Below, one piece after another: positions 44,773 through 54,079 of a stretch of 64,000 bases of DNA (its first letter is position 1; each line of letters opens with the position of its first letter). The stretch spans positions 434,001 through 498,000 of the forward strand of contig UBXG01000005.1 of NCBI GenBank assembly GCA_900469475.1, read 5' to 3'. The notes under the pieces are model-generated. The model made no database searches and had not been told where the DNA came from. It saw only the letters and a list, made by a program, of their open reading frames with translations. Origin of the DNA: Hyphomicrobiales bacterium. GTDB taxonomy: Bacteria > Pseudomonadota > Alphaproteobacteria > Rhizobiales > Rhizobiaceae. Position numbers and translations under genes: made by a program.

Positions 44773-45576
44773 TTAGCTGCCCGGCAGCATCGCCTTCAGC
44801 GCTTCCGCCGTCTGCGGGTTCGCGGGAAAGAAGGATTCGATAGCGAGTTCCGACAGCGTGACATCGACGGGCGTTCCGAAGACGGTCGTAGTGGACAGAA
44901 ACGACAGATGTCCCACTTCGGTGACAAGCTCCAGAGGTACGGCGATGCCGGCGAAATCCCGTTCCGGAGCCGCCGACTTCGGCGCAAGCGGTGCGGGATA
45001 GGCCGACAATTCCTCAAGCAGTTTTTTCAAAACAGGATCGCCTGTCGCCGATATCTGCTGGCGTAGGCGTTCCAACAGATGTGCCCGCCATTCATGGAGA
45101 TTGGCGATCCGAGGCGCCAAGCCGTGGGGGTGCAGGCTGAGCCGCAGGACGTTAATTGGTCCTTCGGTCAGCGAGGCGTCGGTCACTCCCGCGAGCAGCG
45201 GAGCGACGGCGGCATTGGCGGCGATGAGCGTCCAATGCCGGTCGACGGCCAGGGCCGGGAAGGGTTCGTGTCCTTCCAGCAGCATATCGATCGCGCGCCG
45301 TGCCGGAGCAAGTGCCGGATCATCCAGTTTGCGCACTGGAAAGATCGGGGCAAAGCCGGCCGCCAGAAGCATCGGGTTGCGTTCGCGCAACGGCACATCG
45401 AGCCGTTCGGCGAGATGCATCAGCATCTCACGGCTTGGAAGTGCCCGCCCGCTCTCGATGAAGCTCAGATGCCGTTGCGATATATCGGCTTCAAGGGCGA
45501 ATTCGAGCTGGCTCAGGCGGCGGCGTTGCCGCCATTCGCGCAGATGGTCGCCGAGAGAGCGGGCCGGGTTCATCAT
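44773..45576 (-). CDS. XRE-family regulator with MmyB-like ligand domain
   Basis: A 267-residue protein. The N-terminal helix-turn-helix (SLGDHLREWRQRRRLSQLEF and ISQRHLSFIESGRA) is of the XRE type, and residues 100-260 match the MmyB-like ligand-binding domain (ALAVDRHWTLIAANAAVAPL, then FLSTTTVFGTPVDVTLSELA). Such regulators often control neighbouring enzymes. Its start overlaps the stop of the SnoaL-like gene upstream by four bases, so the two form an operon. It is convergent with cobO, 15 bases apart. Confidence 0.86.
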   Translation of the reverse strand: MMNPARSLGDHLREWRQRRRLSQLEFALEADISQRHLSFIESGRALPSREMLMHLAERLDVPLRERNPMLLAAGFAPIFPVRKLDDPALAPARRAIDMLLEGHEPFPALAVDRHWTLIAANAAVAPLLAGVTDASLTEGPINVLRLSLHPHGLAPRIANLHEWRAHLLERLRQQISATGDPVLKKLLEELSAYPAPLAPKSAAPERDFAGIAVPLELVTEVGHLSFLSTTTVFGTPVDVTLSELAIESFFPANPQTAEALKAMLPGS

Positions 45577-45938
45577 GCGGCAGCCGGCAGCTGATCGATG
45601 AAGCCGTGAACGGACTTCAGGCGTTCACCTTCGAGGATGGCGAAATCCGTGCCCTTGACGAGAGGCTCGGCGTCAGCCGGACCGAAGCCCCAGGAGAAGC
45701 GGAGATTGTCGCCGTGGCGCTCGCCCTCGGTAATGAGCGTGAAACGGAAGCCGGGGAAGCGCTCATGGGCGGCCGTGACCAGCGCGTGGATCTGCTCGCG
45801 ATTATCCGCGCGCATCATGGGATCGACGTAGCTGCAGTCTTCCGTCCAGGCGTCGGCAATGAGCGCACGGCGACGTTCGGTGTCGGCCTCGTTCCAGATG
45901 GCGATATAGCGGTCAGCAATGATGTTTGCGTCGGTCAT
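45573..45938 (-). CDS. SnoaL-like (NTF2-fold) protein
   Basis: A 121-residue protein with the NTF2-like SnoaL pattern: ADRYIAIWNEADTERRRALI, AWTEDCSYVDPMM, ALVTAAHERFPGFRFTLITE and FSWGFG. The fold hosts isomerases, dehydratases and ligand-binding proteins, so no reaction can be assigned. It is coupled to the MmyB-type regulator, which may respond to its ligand or control its expression. Confidence 0.83.
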   Translation of the reverse strand: MTDANIIADRYIAIWNEADTERRRALIADAWTEDCSYVDPMMRADNREQIHALVTAAHERFPGFRFTLITEGERHGDNLRFSWGFGPADAEPLVKGTDFAILEGERLKSVHGFIDQLPAAA

Positions 45939-46037
45939 CGGTCAACTCCTTTGGATCGCCTGAACCGTTCAGGCAGGGCGATCATCGGCGCGGACCGAAG
46001 TACTATCAATTACGTCGGAGGTAATCAAAGGCCCGTT

Positions 46038-46823
46038 CTAGAGGCCGAGCCAGATCCTGACGGGATGGGTGGGGTCTGCCAACAGCTTGATCGCGAAGGC
46101 GATGCAGACGATGACGAGCAGCGGTTTGATCAGCTTGGCGCCGATGCGCATGGCAAGTCGCGAACCGAGCTGCGCGCCCAGGAATTGGCCAAGCCCCATC
46201 GTCAGCCCGACTTTCCAAAGGATGGCGCCGGAGAAGATGAAGACGATCAGGCCGCCGAGATTCGATCCGAAATTGAGCAGCTTCGTATGCGCCGTCGCCT
46301 TCAAGAGGCCGAAGCCGGCGAGCGTCACGAAGGCGAGCATCAGGAACGAGCCGGTTCCGGGGCCGAACGCGCCGTCATAGAAGCCGATCAATGGCACCAG
46401 CGTCACACCGAAAAGCCCGGCGCTCATGCGCCGATGCTTCTCGACATCGCCGAGATTGGGTTTCAGGGCGAAATAGAGCGCGATTGCGATCAGCAGGAAG
46501 GGCAGGATGATGCGCAGCACCTGGCTTGGCATGATGGTCGCCAGCATCGCACCAAGCATGCCTCCGATCACAGCCATCGCCGCCATCGGAAGCTGCTCGC
46601 GAAGCTTGACATGTCCTTGTCGGGCATAGGCGATGGTTGCCGAAGCTGCACCGCAGATCGACTGCACCTTGTTCGTGCCGAGGGTCTGTAGCGGCGGAAT
46701 GCCTGCCAGCAGCATGGCAGGGACGGTAATCAGCCCACCGCCGCCGGCGATCGAATCGACGAAACCGGCGAAGAACGCAGCGGCAAAGAGCAAAAGCAGG
46801 AGTTGAAATGTAATATCTGGCAA
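46038..46823 (-). CDS. TSUP/TauE-SafE family membrane permease
   Basis: A 261-residue membrane protein with about seven to eight helices and the family hallmark FAGFVDSIAGGGGLITVPAM near the N-terminus, ALGTNK-type segment LGTNKVQSICGAASATIAYA, and the repeat-related FYDGAFGPGTGSFLMLAFVT. TSUP proteins move organosulfur compounds, sulfite or other anions. The TTG at 46823 (LPDITFQLLLLLF) fits the typical start of the family although no strong Shine-Dalgarno is visible; a longer version begins with non-conserved residues. It is divergent from cobE. Confidence 0.82.
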   Translation of the reverse strand: MPDITFQLLLLLFAAAFFAGFVDSIAGGGGLITVPAMLLAGIPPLQTLGTNKVQSICGAASATIAYARQGHVKLREQLPMAAMAVIGGMLGAMLATIMPSQVLRIILPFLLIAIALYFALKPNLGDVEKHRRMSAGLFGVTLVPLIGFYDGAFGPGTGSFLMLAFVTLAGFGLLKATAHTKLLNFGSNLGGLIVFIFSGAILWKVGLTMGLGQFLGAQLGSRLAMRIGAKLIKPLLVIVCIAFAIKLLADPTHPVRIWLGL

Positions 46824-46970
46824 GATGGGAACTCGGAGGCGGGAAATCAGCGGCCTTCTGGCACTTCGCCCGCCGCAAGGCAATTGCTATCGGGACACAC
46901 CAGGCAAAATTGACGTGTCGAAAGCTGCCCGCTACAGCTGCTATATCGGTCGATGTTGCTGGGAGCGAAT

Positions 46971-47375
46971 ATGACGATATATGCCAATTCCACCCGCCGC
47001 TATCTTCTGGGTCTTGGCTGCGAGCGCGGCACGGACTGGAATGAAGTGCGGATGCTTGCGGAAAGAGCATTCCAGGAGGTCGGTATCGGGAGTGACCAGG
47101 TTCTGGCCGTTGTATCGATCGACACGCGCATGGATGAACCGGCCATCCTCGAGACCGCCACGCATTTTCGTCTCCCGGCACGCTTCTTCAAGGCGGCTGC
47201 ACTGGAGCGGGAGACACCCAGACTGAAGAATCCCTCAGAGATTGTTTTCGCGCATGTCGGTTGTCACGGCGTCGCGGAAGCGGCGGCGCTGGCGGCCGCC
47301 GGCCCGGACTCCGAGCTCGTGCTTCCCAAGATCAAGTCCGGCTTTGCTACGGCGGCAATCGCCAGGATTGCCTGA
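46971..47375 (+). CDS. cobE: Cobalamin biosynthesis protein CobE (CbiG C-terminal-like)
   Basis: A 134-residue protein matching CobE/CbiG C-terminal domain: YLLGLGCERGTDWNEVRMLA near the N-terminus, VVSIDTRMDEPAILETATHF, and VAEAAALAAAGPDSELVLPK. CobE is needed for cobalamin synthesis in aerobes, but its exact step is not settled. GGGAGCG five bases upstream supports the ATG at 46971 over one six codons earlier. It sits alone, divergent from the TSUP permease and about 160 bases before a nucleoside hydrolase gene. Confidence 0.85.
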   Translation: MTIYANSTRRYLLGLGCERGTDWNEVRMLAERAFQEVGIGSDQVLAVVSIDTRMDEPAILETATHFRLPARFFKAAALERETPRLKNPSEIVFAHVGCHGVAEAAALAAAGPDSELVLPKIKSGFATAAIARIA

Positions 47376-47537
47376 GCAGCGAATTCGCAACGCAAGTCTC
47401 GCAAATGACCAGCGGAGGATCCCGACGGCATTTCACCGCCGCCTGTTCTCGTGTATGCCGATAGGTCAAGCACTGATCCTAAGCGAAGTAAATTTCCGAA
47501 AGATCAAGCTTATTCAGTATGTTGGTAAGGAAAAATC

Positions 47538-48497
47538 ATGCATAAGGTCATTTATGATACCGATCCGGGCGTTGATGACGCCATGGCGCTTCTCTTTTTG
47601 CATCGTCACCCGGGTATCGACCTTCTCGGCGTGACGACGGTTTTCGGCAATGCCTCCGTGGACACGACGACGCGTAACGCGCTGTTCCTGAAGCGCGAGT
47701 GGAATATTCCGTGCCCGGTCGCGCGGGGTGCCAGCGTTACCTTCGATCCGTCGCGGCACGAGCGCCCCTGGCCGACGATGGTTCACGGCCATAACGGTCT
47801 CGGCGATATCGACGTGCCCGAGACGATCGACCTGCCGACCGATCCGCGACCGGCCTATCAGTTCATCATCGACACGGTTCGCGCCCATCCCGGCGAGGTG
47901 ACCCTGGTCGCCGTTGGCCGCATGACCAATCTGGCGTTGGCGCTGAAGCACGATCCGGAAATCGCCAAGCTCGTGAAGGATGTCGTCATCATGGGCGGCA
48001 ATTTCTACGTACCGGGCAATGTTTCTCCGGTCGCGGAAGCCAATATTCACGGCGATCCGGAAGCCGCCGACTTCGTCATGACGGCAGCCTGGAAGGTGGT
48101 CGTGGTCGGTCTCGACGTGACGTCGGTGACGACCATGGACCGCAGCTATCTCGCCGATATGGCGAAAGCGGGCGGTCCCTCGGTGCAGCTCCTGGCCGAC
48201 CTGTCACAGTCCTATATCGATTTCTACAAGCATGCGGTCGAAGACGGCATGATGGTCCACGACAGCTGCGCCTGCGTCTATGTCGTGGCGCCCGAGCTGT
48301 TCGACACGATCGAGGGATCGATCCGCGTCGTCTGCGGCGGCATTGCCGATGGTCAGACGGTTATCAAGCCGGCCGGCCGCCACTTTCCGCCGGGCGACTG
48401 GGACAATCTGCCGAGCCAGATCGCTTGCATCGGCATCCACTCGCAGCTGGTTCTCGATCTGATCCGCGATGTGATTTTGGGCAAGGTGAAGCACTAA
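47538..48497 (+). CDS. Inosine-uridine-type nucleoside hydrolase
   Basis: A 319-residue nucleoside N-ribohydrolase. The calcium-binding DTDPGVDDAMALL lies at residues 7-19, as expected, with TTVFGNASVDTTTRNALFLK, VVIMGGNFYVPGNVSPVAEA and DPEAADFV following. It releases ribose from nucleosides. A ribazole-related role is possible since it lies between cobE and cobA, but general purine salvage is more likely. A strong hairpin follows the gene. Confidence 0.9.
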   Translation: MHKVIYDTDPGVDDAMALLFLHRHPGIDLLGVTTVFGNASVDTTTRNALFLKREWNIPCPVARGASVTFDPSRHERPWPTMVHGHNGLGDIDVPETIDLPTDPRPAYQFIIDTVRAHPGEVTLVAVGRMTNLALALKHDPEIAKLVKDVVIMGGNFYVPGNVSPVAEANIHGDPEAADFVMTAAWKVVVVGLDVTSVTTMDRSYLADMAKAGGPSVQLLADLSQSYIDFYKHAVEDGMMVHDSCACVYVVAPELFDTIEGSIRVVCGGIADGQTVIKPAGRHFPPGDWDNLPSQIACIGIHSQLVLDLIRDVILGKVKH

Positions 48498-48502
48498 GTT
48501 CG

Positions 48503-48530
48503 GTGAAGGGGGCGACAGTGCCCCCTTCAC
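48503..48530 (+). terminator. Hairpin terminator after nucleoside hydrolase
   Basis: GTGAAGGGGGC and GCCCCCTTCAC form an eleven-pair stem with a six-base loop, beginning five bases after the stop codon. The T run is lacking, but the stem is strong and no gene follows for 250 bases. Confidence 0.65.
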
Positions 48531-48783
48531 AATTCGCTGAAGACCATTTTCCAGCTCTATCAGAGCCTATTTGAGTTTCCGGAAATATCGAGTCCGGAAC
48601 GTCATGCGATCGACAAACCCGTTTTTCGTTTCCTGTCGTGGTTGGAAAAGCCCATAGCGTGCTGCCGCTCATGCCGATCGGGTATGTGACGTAATGTTTG
48701 CAGTGGGAGCGATGTCGAATCGAGATCGCCTTATCCCGTTCTCAACATTGCAATTTCGCCCGTCCGGGCATAGGACACATGGG

Positions 48784-49632
48784 ATGAACGATACCGCTTT
48801 TTCCACTCTGCCGGCCCTGGAGCCGGGGTCGGTCTGGCTCGTCGGCGCCGGGCCGGGCGATCCGGGGCTTTTGACCCTGCTGGCCGCCAAGGGGTTGGCC
48901 GAGGCAGATGTCATCGTGCATGATGCGCTCGTCAACGAAGATTGCCTGAAGCTCGCCTGCCCGGGCGCTATGCTGGAATATGCCGGCAAGCGCGGCGGCA
49001 AGCCATCGGCCAAGCAGCGGGACATTTCCCTGCGGCTGGTGGAACTGGCGCGGACCGGCAAGCGCGTTCTGCGCCTCAAGGGCGGTGACCCTTTCGTCTT
49101 CGGGCGTGGTGGTGAGGAGGCGCTGATGCTCGTTCAGCACGGCATTCCCTTCCGCATCGTGCCCGGCATTACGGCCGGGATCGGCGGCTTGGCCTATGCC
49201 GGCATTCCGGTTACCCATCGCGACGTCAATCACGCCGTCACCTTCCTGACCGGCCATGATTCGTCCGGCGTCGTACCGGACGCCATCGATTGGGAGGCGA
49301 TCGGCAAGGGATCGCCCGTCATCGTCATGTATATGGCGATGAAGCACATCGCGCAGATCAGTGCAAATCTCATTGCTGCCGGTCGGTCGGCGGACGAACC
49401 TGTTGCCTTCGTCTGCAATGCGGCGACGCCCTCCCAGCAGGTACTGGAGACAACGCTCGGGCGTGCGCCTGCAGATATCGAAGCGTCCGGTATCGAGCCG
49501 CCCGCCATCGTGGTCGTCGGCGAGGTGGTGAAGTTGCGTCCATCGCTGGATTGGCTGGGCGCGCTTTCCGGCCGCACGCTGGTGACACCGATCGAAAGGT
49601 CGGGCGAGGGCGGACACAAGGTGCCGGCATGA
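48784..49632 (+). CDS. cobA: Uroporphyrinogen-III C-methyltransferase
   Basis: A 282-residue SAM-dependent SUMT that makes precorrin-2, the entry to corrin synthesis. Motifs are VWLVGAGPGDPGLLTLLAAK, VLRLKGGDPFVFGRGGEEAL, VVPGITAG-type VPGITAGIGGLAYAGIPVTH and VIVMYMAMKHI. The ATG at 48784 fits family length; earlier in-frame starts add unrelated residues. Its TGA overlaps the start of cobB within ATGA. It heads the cobA-cobB-cobC-cobD operon. Confidence 0.95.
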   Translation: MNDTAFSTLPALEPGSVWLVGAGPGDPGLLTLLAAKGLAEADVIVHDALVNEDCLKLACPGAMLEYAGKRGGKPSAKQRDISLRLVELARTGKRVLRLKGGDPFVFGRGGEEALMLVQHGIPFRIVPGITAGIGGLAYAGIPVTHRDVNHAVTFLTGHDSSGVVPDAIDWEAIGKGSPVIVMYMAMKHIAQISANLIAAGRSADEPVAFVCNAATPSQQVLETTLGRAPADIEASGIEPPAIVVVGEVVKLRPSLDWLGALSGRTLVTPIERSGEGGHKVPA

Positions 49633-50936
49633 GCGGACTTCTGATCGCAGCACCCTCATCAGGCTCCGGCAAGACCACCTTCACGCTTGGTTTGCTGCGG
49701 GCATTGAGAAACAGGGGTGTTGCGATCGCACCTGGCAAGGCGGGGCCTGATTATATCGATCCTGCATTTCACGCAGCAGCGGTCGGATCGCCCTGCCTCA
49801 ATTTCGATCCCTGGGCCATGCGCGCCGAGCTGATTTCAGCGAATGCCGCGCTTCACCGGGCCGGAGGACGGATGCTCGTGATCGAGGGGATGATGGGCCT
49901 GTTCGACGGTGCTGCTGACGGCACGGGCACGCCGGCCGATCTCGCCGCCTTGCTCGGCCTTTCCGTCGTGCTCGTCATCGATTGCTCTCGCATGTCGCAG
50001 TCGGTTGCGGCCGTCGTCAGCGGTTTTGCCAATTTTCGCGCCGATATCCGCGTTGCCGGTGTCGTGCTCAATCGCGTCGCCAGCGACAGGCATGAGAGAA
50101 TGCTGCGTCAGGCGCTGAGTGCGGTGCGCATGCCCGTCGTTGCCGTTATTCGCAGTGATACAAGCCTGGCATTGCCGGAGCGGCATCTTGGTCTGGTGCA
50201 GGCTGGAGAGCATGCGGCGCTCGAGCAGTTTATCGAGGCGGCTGCAGAGGTCGTCGCGAAGGCCTGCGATTTCGATCTGCTCTTGCGGGCGGCACAGCAG
50301 CATCTCATTCGCACCTCCGCAGCCAATATCGCGCGGCTCATGCCGTTCGGCCAGCGCATTGCGGTGGCAAGGGATATCGCATTCGCCTTCTGCTATGAGC
50401 ATATGCTGCTCGGCTGGAGGCGGCGCGGTGCGGAAATATCCTTCTTTTCTCCGCTCGCGGATGAAGCTCCTTCGGCCGATGCGGATGCGATCTATCTGCC
50501 GGGCGGCTATCCGGAATTGCACGCTGGAAAGCTCGCCGCCGCCCAGCATTTCCGGGATGGCGTGAAGGCGGCGGCCTCGCGTGGGGTGCGCATCTATGGC
50601 GAATGCGGCGGGTACATGGTGCTCGGCGAGGGTCTTGTGGATGCGGCGGGCGTGCACCACGAAATGCTGGGCCTCTTGCCCGTCGTTACCAGTTACGAGA
50701 AACGACAGCGGCATCTCGGCTATCGACGCGTGGTGCCGCTTGCCAACTCCTTCTTCGAAAAGCCGATGACGGCGCATGAGTTTCATTATTCGACCATCGT
50801 ATCGGAGGGCGAGGCGGACCGTCTGTTTGCCGTCAGGGATGCGCTCGATATCGATCTCGGTACAGCCGGTCTGCAACGCGGCAACATCGCCGGCTCCTAC
50901 ATGCATCTGATCGATCTAGCCGGTGAAGCCGCATGA
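49629..50936 (+). CDS. cobB: Hydrogenobyrinic acid a,c-diamide synthase
   Basis: A 435-residue glutamine-dependent amidotransferase acting on carboxylates a and c. The N-terminal ATP domain shows LIAAPSSGSGKTTFTLGLLR and PGKAGPDYIDPAFHAAA; the glutaminase domain has the nucleophile in YGECGGYMVLGEGL and the late HEFHYSTI. The start at 49629 overlaps the cobA stop; a longer frame reaching into cobA is not real. Confidence 0.95.
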   Translation: MSGLLIAAPSSGSGKTTFTLGLLRALRNRGVAIAPGKAGPDYIDPAFHAAAVGSPCLNFDPWAMRAELISANAALHRAGGRMLVIEGMMGLFDGAADGTGTPADLAALLGLSVVLVIDCSRMSQSVAAVVSGFANFRADIRVAGVVLNRVASDRHERMLRQALSAVRMPVVAVIRSDTSLALPERHLGLVQAGEHAALEQFIEAAAEVVAKACDFDLLLRAAQQHLIRTSAANIARLMPFGQRIAVARDIAFAFCYEHMLLGWRRRGAEISFFSPLADEAPSADADAIYLPGGYPELHAGKLAAAQHFRDGVKAAASRGVRIYGECGGYMVLGEGLVDAAGVHHEMLGLLPVVTSYEKRQRHLGYRRVVPLANSFFEKPMTAHEFHYSTIVSEGEADRLFAVRDALDIDLGTAGLQRGNIAGSYMHLIDLAGEAA

Positions 50937-51931
50937 CCACCAGAATCGTCCATGGCGGCGGCATTACCGCGGCGGCGCGCCAATATGGCGGGCGTCCGGA
51001 AGAATGGCTGGATCTGTCGACCGGCATCAATCCGAATCCGATGACACTGCCGGAAATCCCCGTTGCGGCTTGGCACAGGTTGCCTGACCAGCATTTGCAG
51101 GAGCGGGCGCGGGAAGCGGCGAGGAGCTATTACCGCAGCGGCGATATTCTGCCGCTGCCGGTTCCAGGCACGCAGTCCGTCATTCAATTGCTTCCAAAGC
51201 TCGTGACGGGCGGCAGGGTTGCGATCTTCTCGCCGACCTATGGCGAATATGCGCGCGCTTTTACGCTCGCCGGCTTGCAGGTTCGCCAGGTTTCGACGAT
51301 TGCCGAACTCACGGTCGACGACAGGCTGGTCGTTGCCGTCAATCCCAACAATCCTGATGGGCGGGTGCTGCCCATCGAGCAGTTGCGGGAACTGCATGCC
51401 AGGCAGCGCGAGCGGGGCGGCATTCTTCTGGTGGACGAGGCTTTCGGCGACGTCGAACCGGTGGCGAGCGTGGCGCCTTTTGCCGCTTCGATGCCAAATC
51501 TCATCATCTTCCGTTCGTTCGGAAAGTTTTTCGGCCTAGCCGGACTTCGGCTCGGCTTCGTGATTGCCGAAGCTTCGATTATGACAAGATTCGAGGATTG
51601 GCTCGGGCCATGGGCGGTTTCGGGGCCGGCCCTTTCGATTGCCGCCTTCCTGATGGAAAGCGATACAAGCGCCATCCGAAACCGCATTCTCCAGCGGCGT
51701 TCGGCGCTGGAAGCGGTTCTGCAACGTTCGAAGCTGCATGTAGTGGGAGGCACTGCTCTTTTTGCATTGGTTGCAGACGACCGCGCCGAAGGCATATATA
51801 CGCATCTCTGCCGTCATCATATTCTCGTCCGCAAGTTCGATTACGCCCGCAATTGGCTGCGCTTCGGACTCGCTCCTGATGAGGCGGCAGATGAAAGACT
51901 CGCCGGGGTATTAGAGGATTATTCGACATGA
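50933..51931 (+). CDS. cobC: CobC, L-threonine-O-3-phosphate decarboxylase-like PLP enzyme
   Basis: A 332-residue fold-type I PLP enzyme of the class I aminotransferase family, linked to making the aminopropanol arm. Visible are HGGGITAAARQYG, DLSTGINPNPM, AVNPNNPDGRVLPIEQL and the PLP-lysine region RSFGKFFGLAGLRLGF. It overlaps cobB and cobD by four bases on each side. The exact activity of alphaproteobacterial CobC is inferred from the CobD/HisC-type family. Confidence 0.92.
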   Translation: MTTRIVHGGGITAAARQYGGRPEEWLDLSTGINPNPMTLPEIPVAAWHRLPDQHLQERAREAARSYYRSGDILPLPVPGTQSVIQLLPKLVTGGRVAIFSPTYGEYARAFTLAGLQVRQVSTIAELTVDDRLVVAVNPNNPDGRVLPIEQLRELHARQRERGGILLVDEAFGDVEPVASVAPFAASMPNLIIFRSFGKFFGLAGLRLGFVIAEASIMTRFEDWLGPWAVSGPALSIAAFLMESDTSAIRNRILQRRSALEAVLQRSKLHVVGGTALFALVADDRAEGIYTHLCRHHILVRKFDYARNWLRFGLAPDEAADERLAGVLEDYST

Positions 51932-52908
51932 CCGCCGACGAACATTTGCTCATTCTGGTCCTTGCCTTGCTGCTTGACCGCTTCGTCGGCGATCCCGACT
52001 GGCTTTGGCAGCGCTTTCCGCATCCCGTCGTACTGTTCGGCAAGGCGATTTCGGCTTTCGATCAACGGTTCAATGCAAAGCATCTGCCGGGCGTTCTTCG
52101 CCGCCGTAATGGACTGATGTCGATCGTCGCGCTGCTGATGGGCGCTGCCATCGCTGGCTGGGCTATTCATGGATTTCTCGCCTTTTTCGGCTGGCTCGGC
52201 ATATTGGTAGAGGCGGGATTGGTGGCGGTTTTCATGGCGCAGAAGAGCCTTGCCGATCATGTCGGTGAGGTGTCGCGGGCATTGCGCTCCGATGGTTTGG
52301 AAGGCGGCCGTCTTGCCGTGTCGCGCATCGTCGGCCGCGACCCCGAGACACTGGACGAGCCTGGGATTTGCCGTGCGGCCATCGAAAGCCTCGCCGAGAA
52401 CTTTTCCGACGGCGTCGTCGCGCCGGCCCTGTGGTACGGCGTTTTCGGTCTGCCGGGCCTGTTTTTCTACAAGATGCTCAACACCGCCGATTCGATGATC
52501 GGCCACAAGTCCGAGACCTATGTCGATTTCGGCCGCGCCGCTGCGCGGCTGGACGATATCGCCAACTGGCCGGCTGCACGGCTCTCCATTCTGCTGATTG
52601 CCGCCGGAGCCTTGGCCAAGCGGGGAATCTCCGCGCTTGGAAATGCGATCCGCATCGCCGTCCGCGACGGCGGGCTGCATCGCTCGCCCAACTCAGGCAG
52701 GCCAGAGGCGGCAATGGCCGGTGCCCTCGACATCCAGCTTGCCGGCCCGCGAATCTATGGCGGCGAGCTCGTGCGCGAGCCAATGATCAACGGTGCCGGC
52801 CGGGATACGGCGACCGTGAGTGACGTCGAAGCGGGTATTTCCATCTTTTATTCCGCGTGTTCGATGCTGACGCTTCTCGCTTTCCTTGGCTTCCTGCTGC
52901 TCTTGTGA
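51928..52908 (+). CDS. cobD: CobD/CbiB, adenosylcobinamide(-phosphate) synthase membrane protein
   Basis: A 326-residue inner-membrane protein that attaches the aminopropanol arm to adenosylcobyric acid. Family motifs include LLDRFVGDPDWLWQRFPHPV, the SLAENFSDGVVAPALWYGVF segment, NTADSMIGHKSETYVDFGRA and the SPNSGRPEAAMAGAL region. About four to five membrane helices are evident. It ends the cobABCD operon. In enterobacterial nomenclature this is CbiB. Confidence 0.94.
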   Translation: MTADEHLLILVLALLLDRFVGDPDWLWQRFPHPVVLFGKAISAFDQRFNAKHLPGVLRRRNGLMSIVALLMGAAIAGWAIHGFLAFFGWLGILVEAGLVAVFMAQKSLADHVGEVSRALRSDGLEGGRLAVSRIVGRDPETLDEPGICRAAIESLAENFSDGVVAPALWYGVFGLPGLFFYKMLNTADSMIGHKSETYVDFGRAAARLDDIANWPAARLSILLIAAGALAKRGISALGNAIRIAVRDGGLHRSPNSGRPEAAMAGALDIQLAGPRIYGGELVREPMINGAGRDTATVSDVEAGISIFYSACSMLTLLAFLGFLLLL

Positions 52909-53026
52909 GCGTCTCTAAATTAAGCAATCGCTCACTATATGTATTAATTCGGTATAATTGGCATAGCGATAGACTCTCCCATCGTCTGAATTGCTTCGAG
53001 AGGAAGCAAACGGTCGGAGGGGCAAG

Positions 53027-53455
53027 ATGAAGCGTATCGCGTTAGCAGTAACGGCATGTCTATGTATGCAATTCAGCAGCGTTTCGGCTCGTGCCGGAAC
53101 TGTTGTCGCGGTGGTCGATCTTCGATCGCAAACAATGACCGTTTCCGAGGATGGAGCTCTGAAGTATCGCTGGCGAGTGTCGACGGCCCGCAAAGGTTAT
53201 GTGACGCCGATCGGTTCCTACACGGCCAAATGGCTGTCCAGGGATCATCGCTCGAAGAAATATGACGATGCCCCGATGCCCTACGCAGTATTTTTTAACG
53301 GCGGCTATGCCATTCACGGCACCTATGAGGTGCGGCGGCTCGGCCGGCCGGCATCGCATGGCTGCGTTCGGCTCGATACCCGCAATGCTGCCACCTTCTT
53401 TGCCATGGCGGCTGACGCGGGGCTTCACAATACACGCATCGTGATCAGCGAATGA
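53027..53455 (+). CDS. L,D-transpeptidase (YkuD family), short exported form
   Basis: A 142-residue exported protein with a signal peptide of about 23 residues ending ARA. The YkuD catalytic motif is complete: His97 in IHGTYEV, then Ser110-His111-Gly112-Cys113 and Arg115 in SHGCVRL. The family crosslinks peptidoglycan or attaches outer membrane proteins. It is shorter than most members, containing little but the catalytic domain. GGAGG precedes the ATG at 53027 well. It stands between cobD and acpXL as its own unit. Confidence 0.87.
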   Translation: MKRIALAVTACLCMQFSSVSARAGTVVAVVDLRSQTMTVSEDGALKYRWRVSTARKGYVTPIGSYTAKWLSRDHRSKKYDDAPMPYAVFFNGGYAIHGTYEVRRLGRPASHGCVRLDTRNAATFFAMAADAGLHNTRIVISE

Positions 53456-53677
53456 TCTCTGGCGAATAGACTCGCTTTGCCGTTGCGGTTCGGCCGCAAT
53501 GCTGCCATATCCCGCGTCCACGTCGCACGCGATTTCACAGGTATGACGCGACGGTCATTTTGCTGTTTGCGCAACAGTGGCTTGCCAAATTGCCGGGGTT
53601 TCTGGTGGAAACCATTGGCTTTTGGAATGGATTTCCCTATGAGGGGGATTGAATTATTATTTCAAGAGGTATGGGCA

Positions 53678-53956
53678 GTGACTGCTACATTTGACAAAGT
53701 TGCCGACATTATCGCTGAAACCAGCGAAATCGACCGTGACACCATCACCCCGGATAGCCACACGATCGACGACCTCGGCATCGACAGCCTGGACTTCCTG
53801 GATATCGTTTTTGCGATCGACAAGGAATTCGGCATCAAGATCCCGCTCGAGAAGTGGACGCAGGAAGTCAACGAAGGCAAGGTCTCGACCGAAGAGTACT
53901 TCGTGTTGAAGAATCTCTGCGCCAAGATCGATGAGCTGCGCGCCGCCAAGGGCTGA
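53678..53956 (+). CDS. acpXL: Acyl carrier protein AcpXL
   Basis: A 92-residue acyl carrier protein dedicated to 27-hydroxyoctacosanoate synthesis for lipid A. The phosphopantetheine serine is Ser37 in [10 protein letters not shown]. The length matches AcpXL rather than the housekeeping carrier of about 78 residues, and it heads the fabZXL-fabF2XL-fabF1XL-adhXL-lpxXL genes as in Rhizobium leguminosarum. The GTG start is supported by AAGAGG eight bases upstream; an upstream extension adds unrelated residues. Confidence 0.94.
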   Translation: MTATFDKVADIIAETSEIDRDTITPDSHTIDDLGIDSLDFLDIVFAIDKEFGIKIPLEKWTQEVNEGKVSTEEYFVLKNLCAKIDELRAAKG

Positions 53957-54079
53957 GCGACATCCTTGCATTTTTTTGACGCCCAGCCGCCCATGAATAT
54001 GGCGGCCGGGCGGTTTTATTCTTAAATAGCGTATCCCGCCCGGCACGTTCCTTGTTGCCGAGTTGGATCGGAGGCGTTG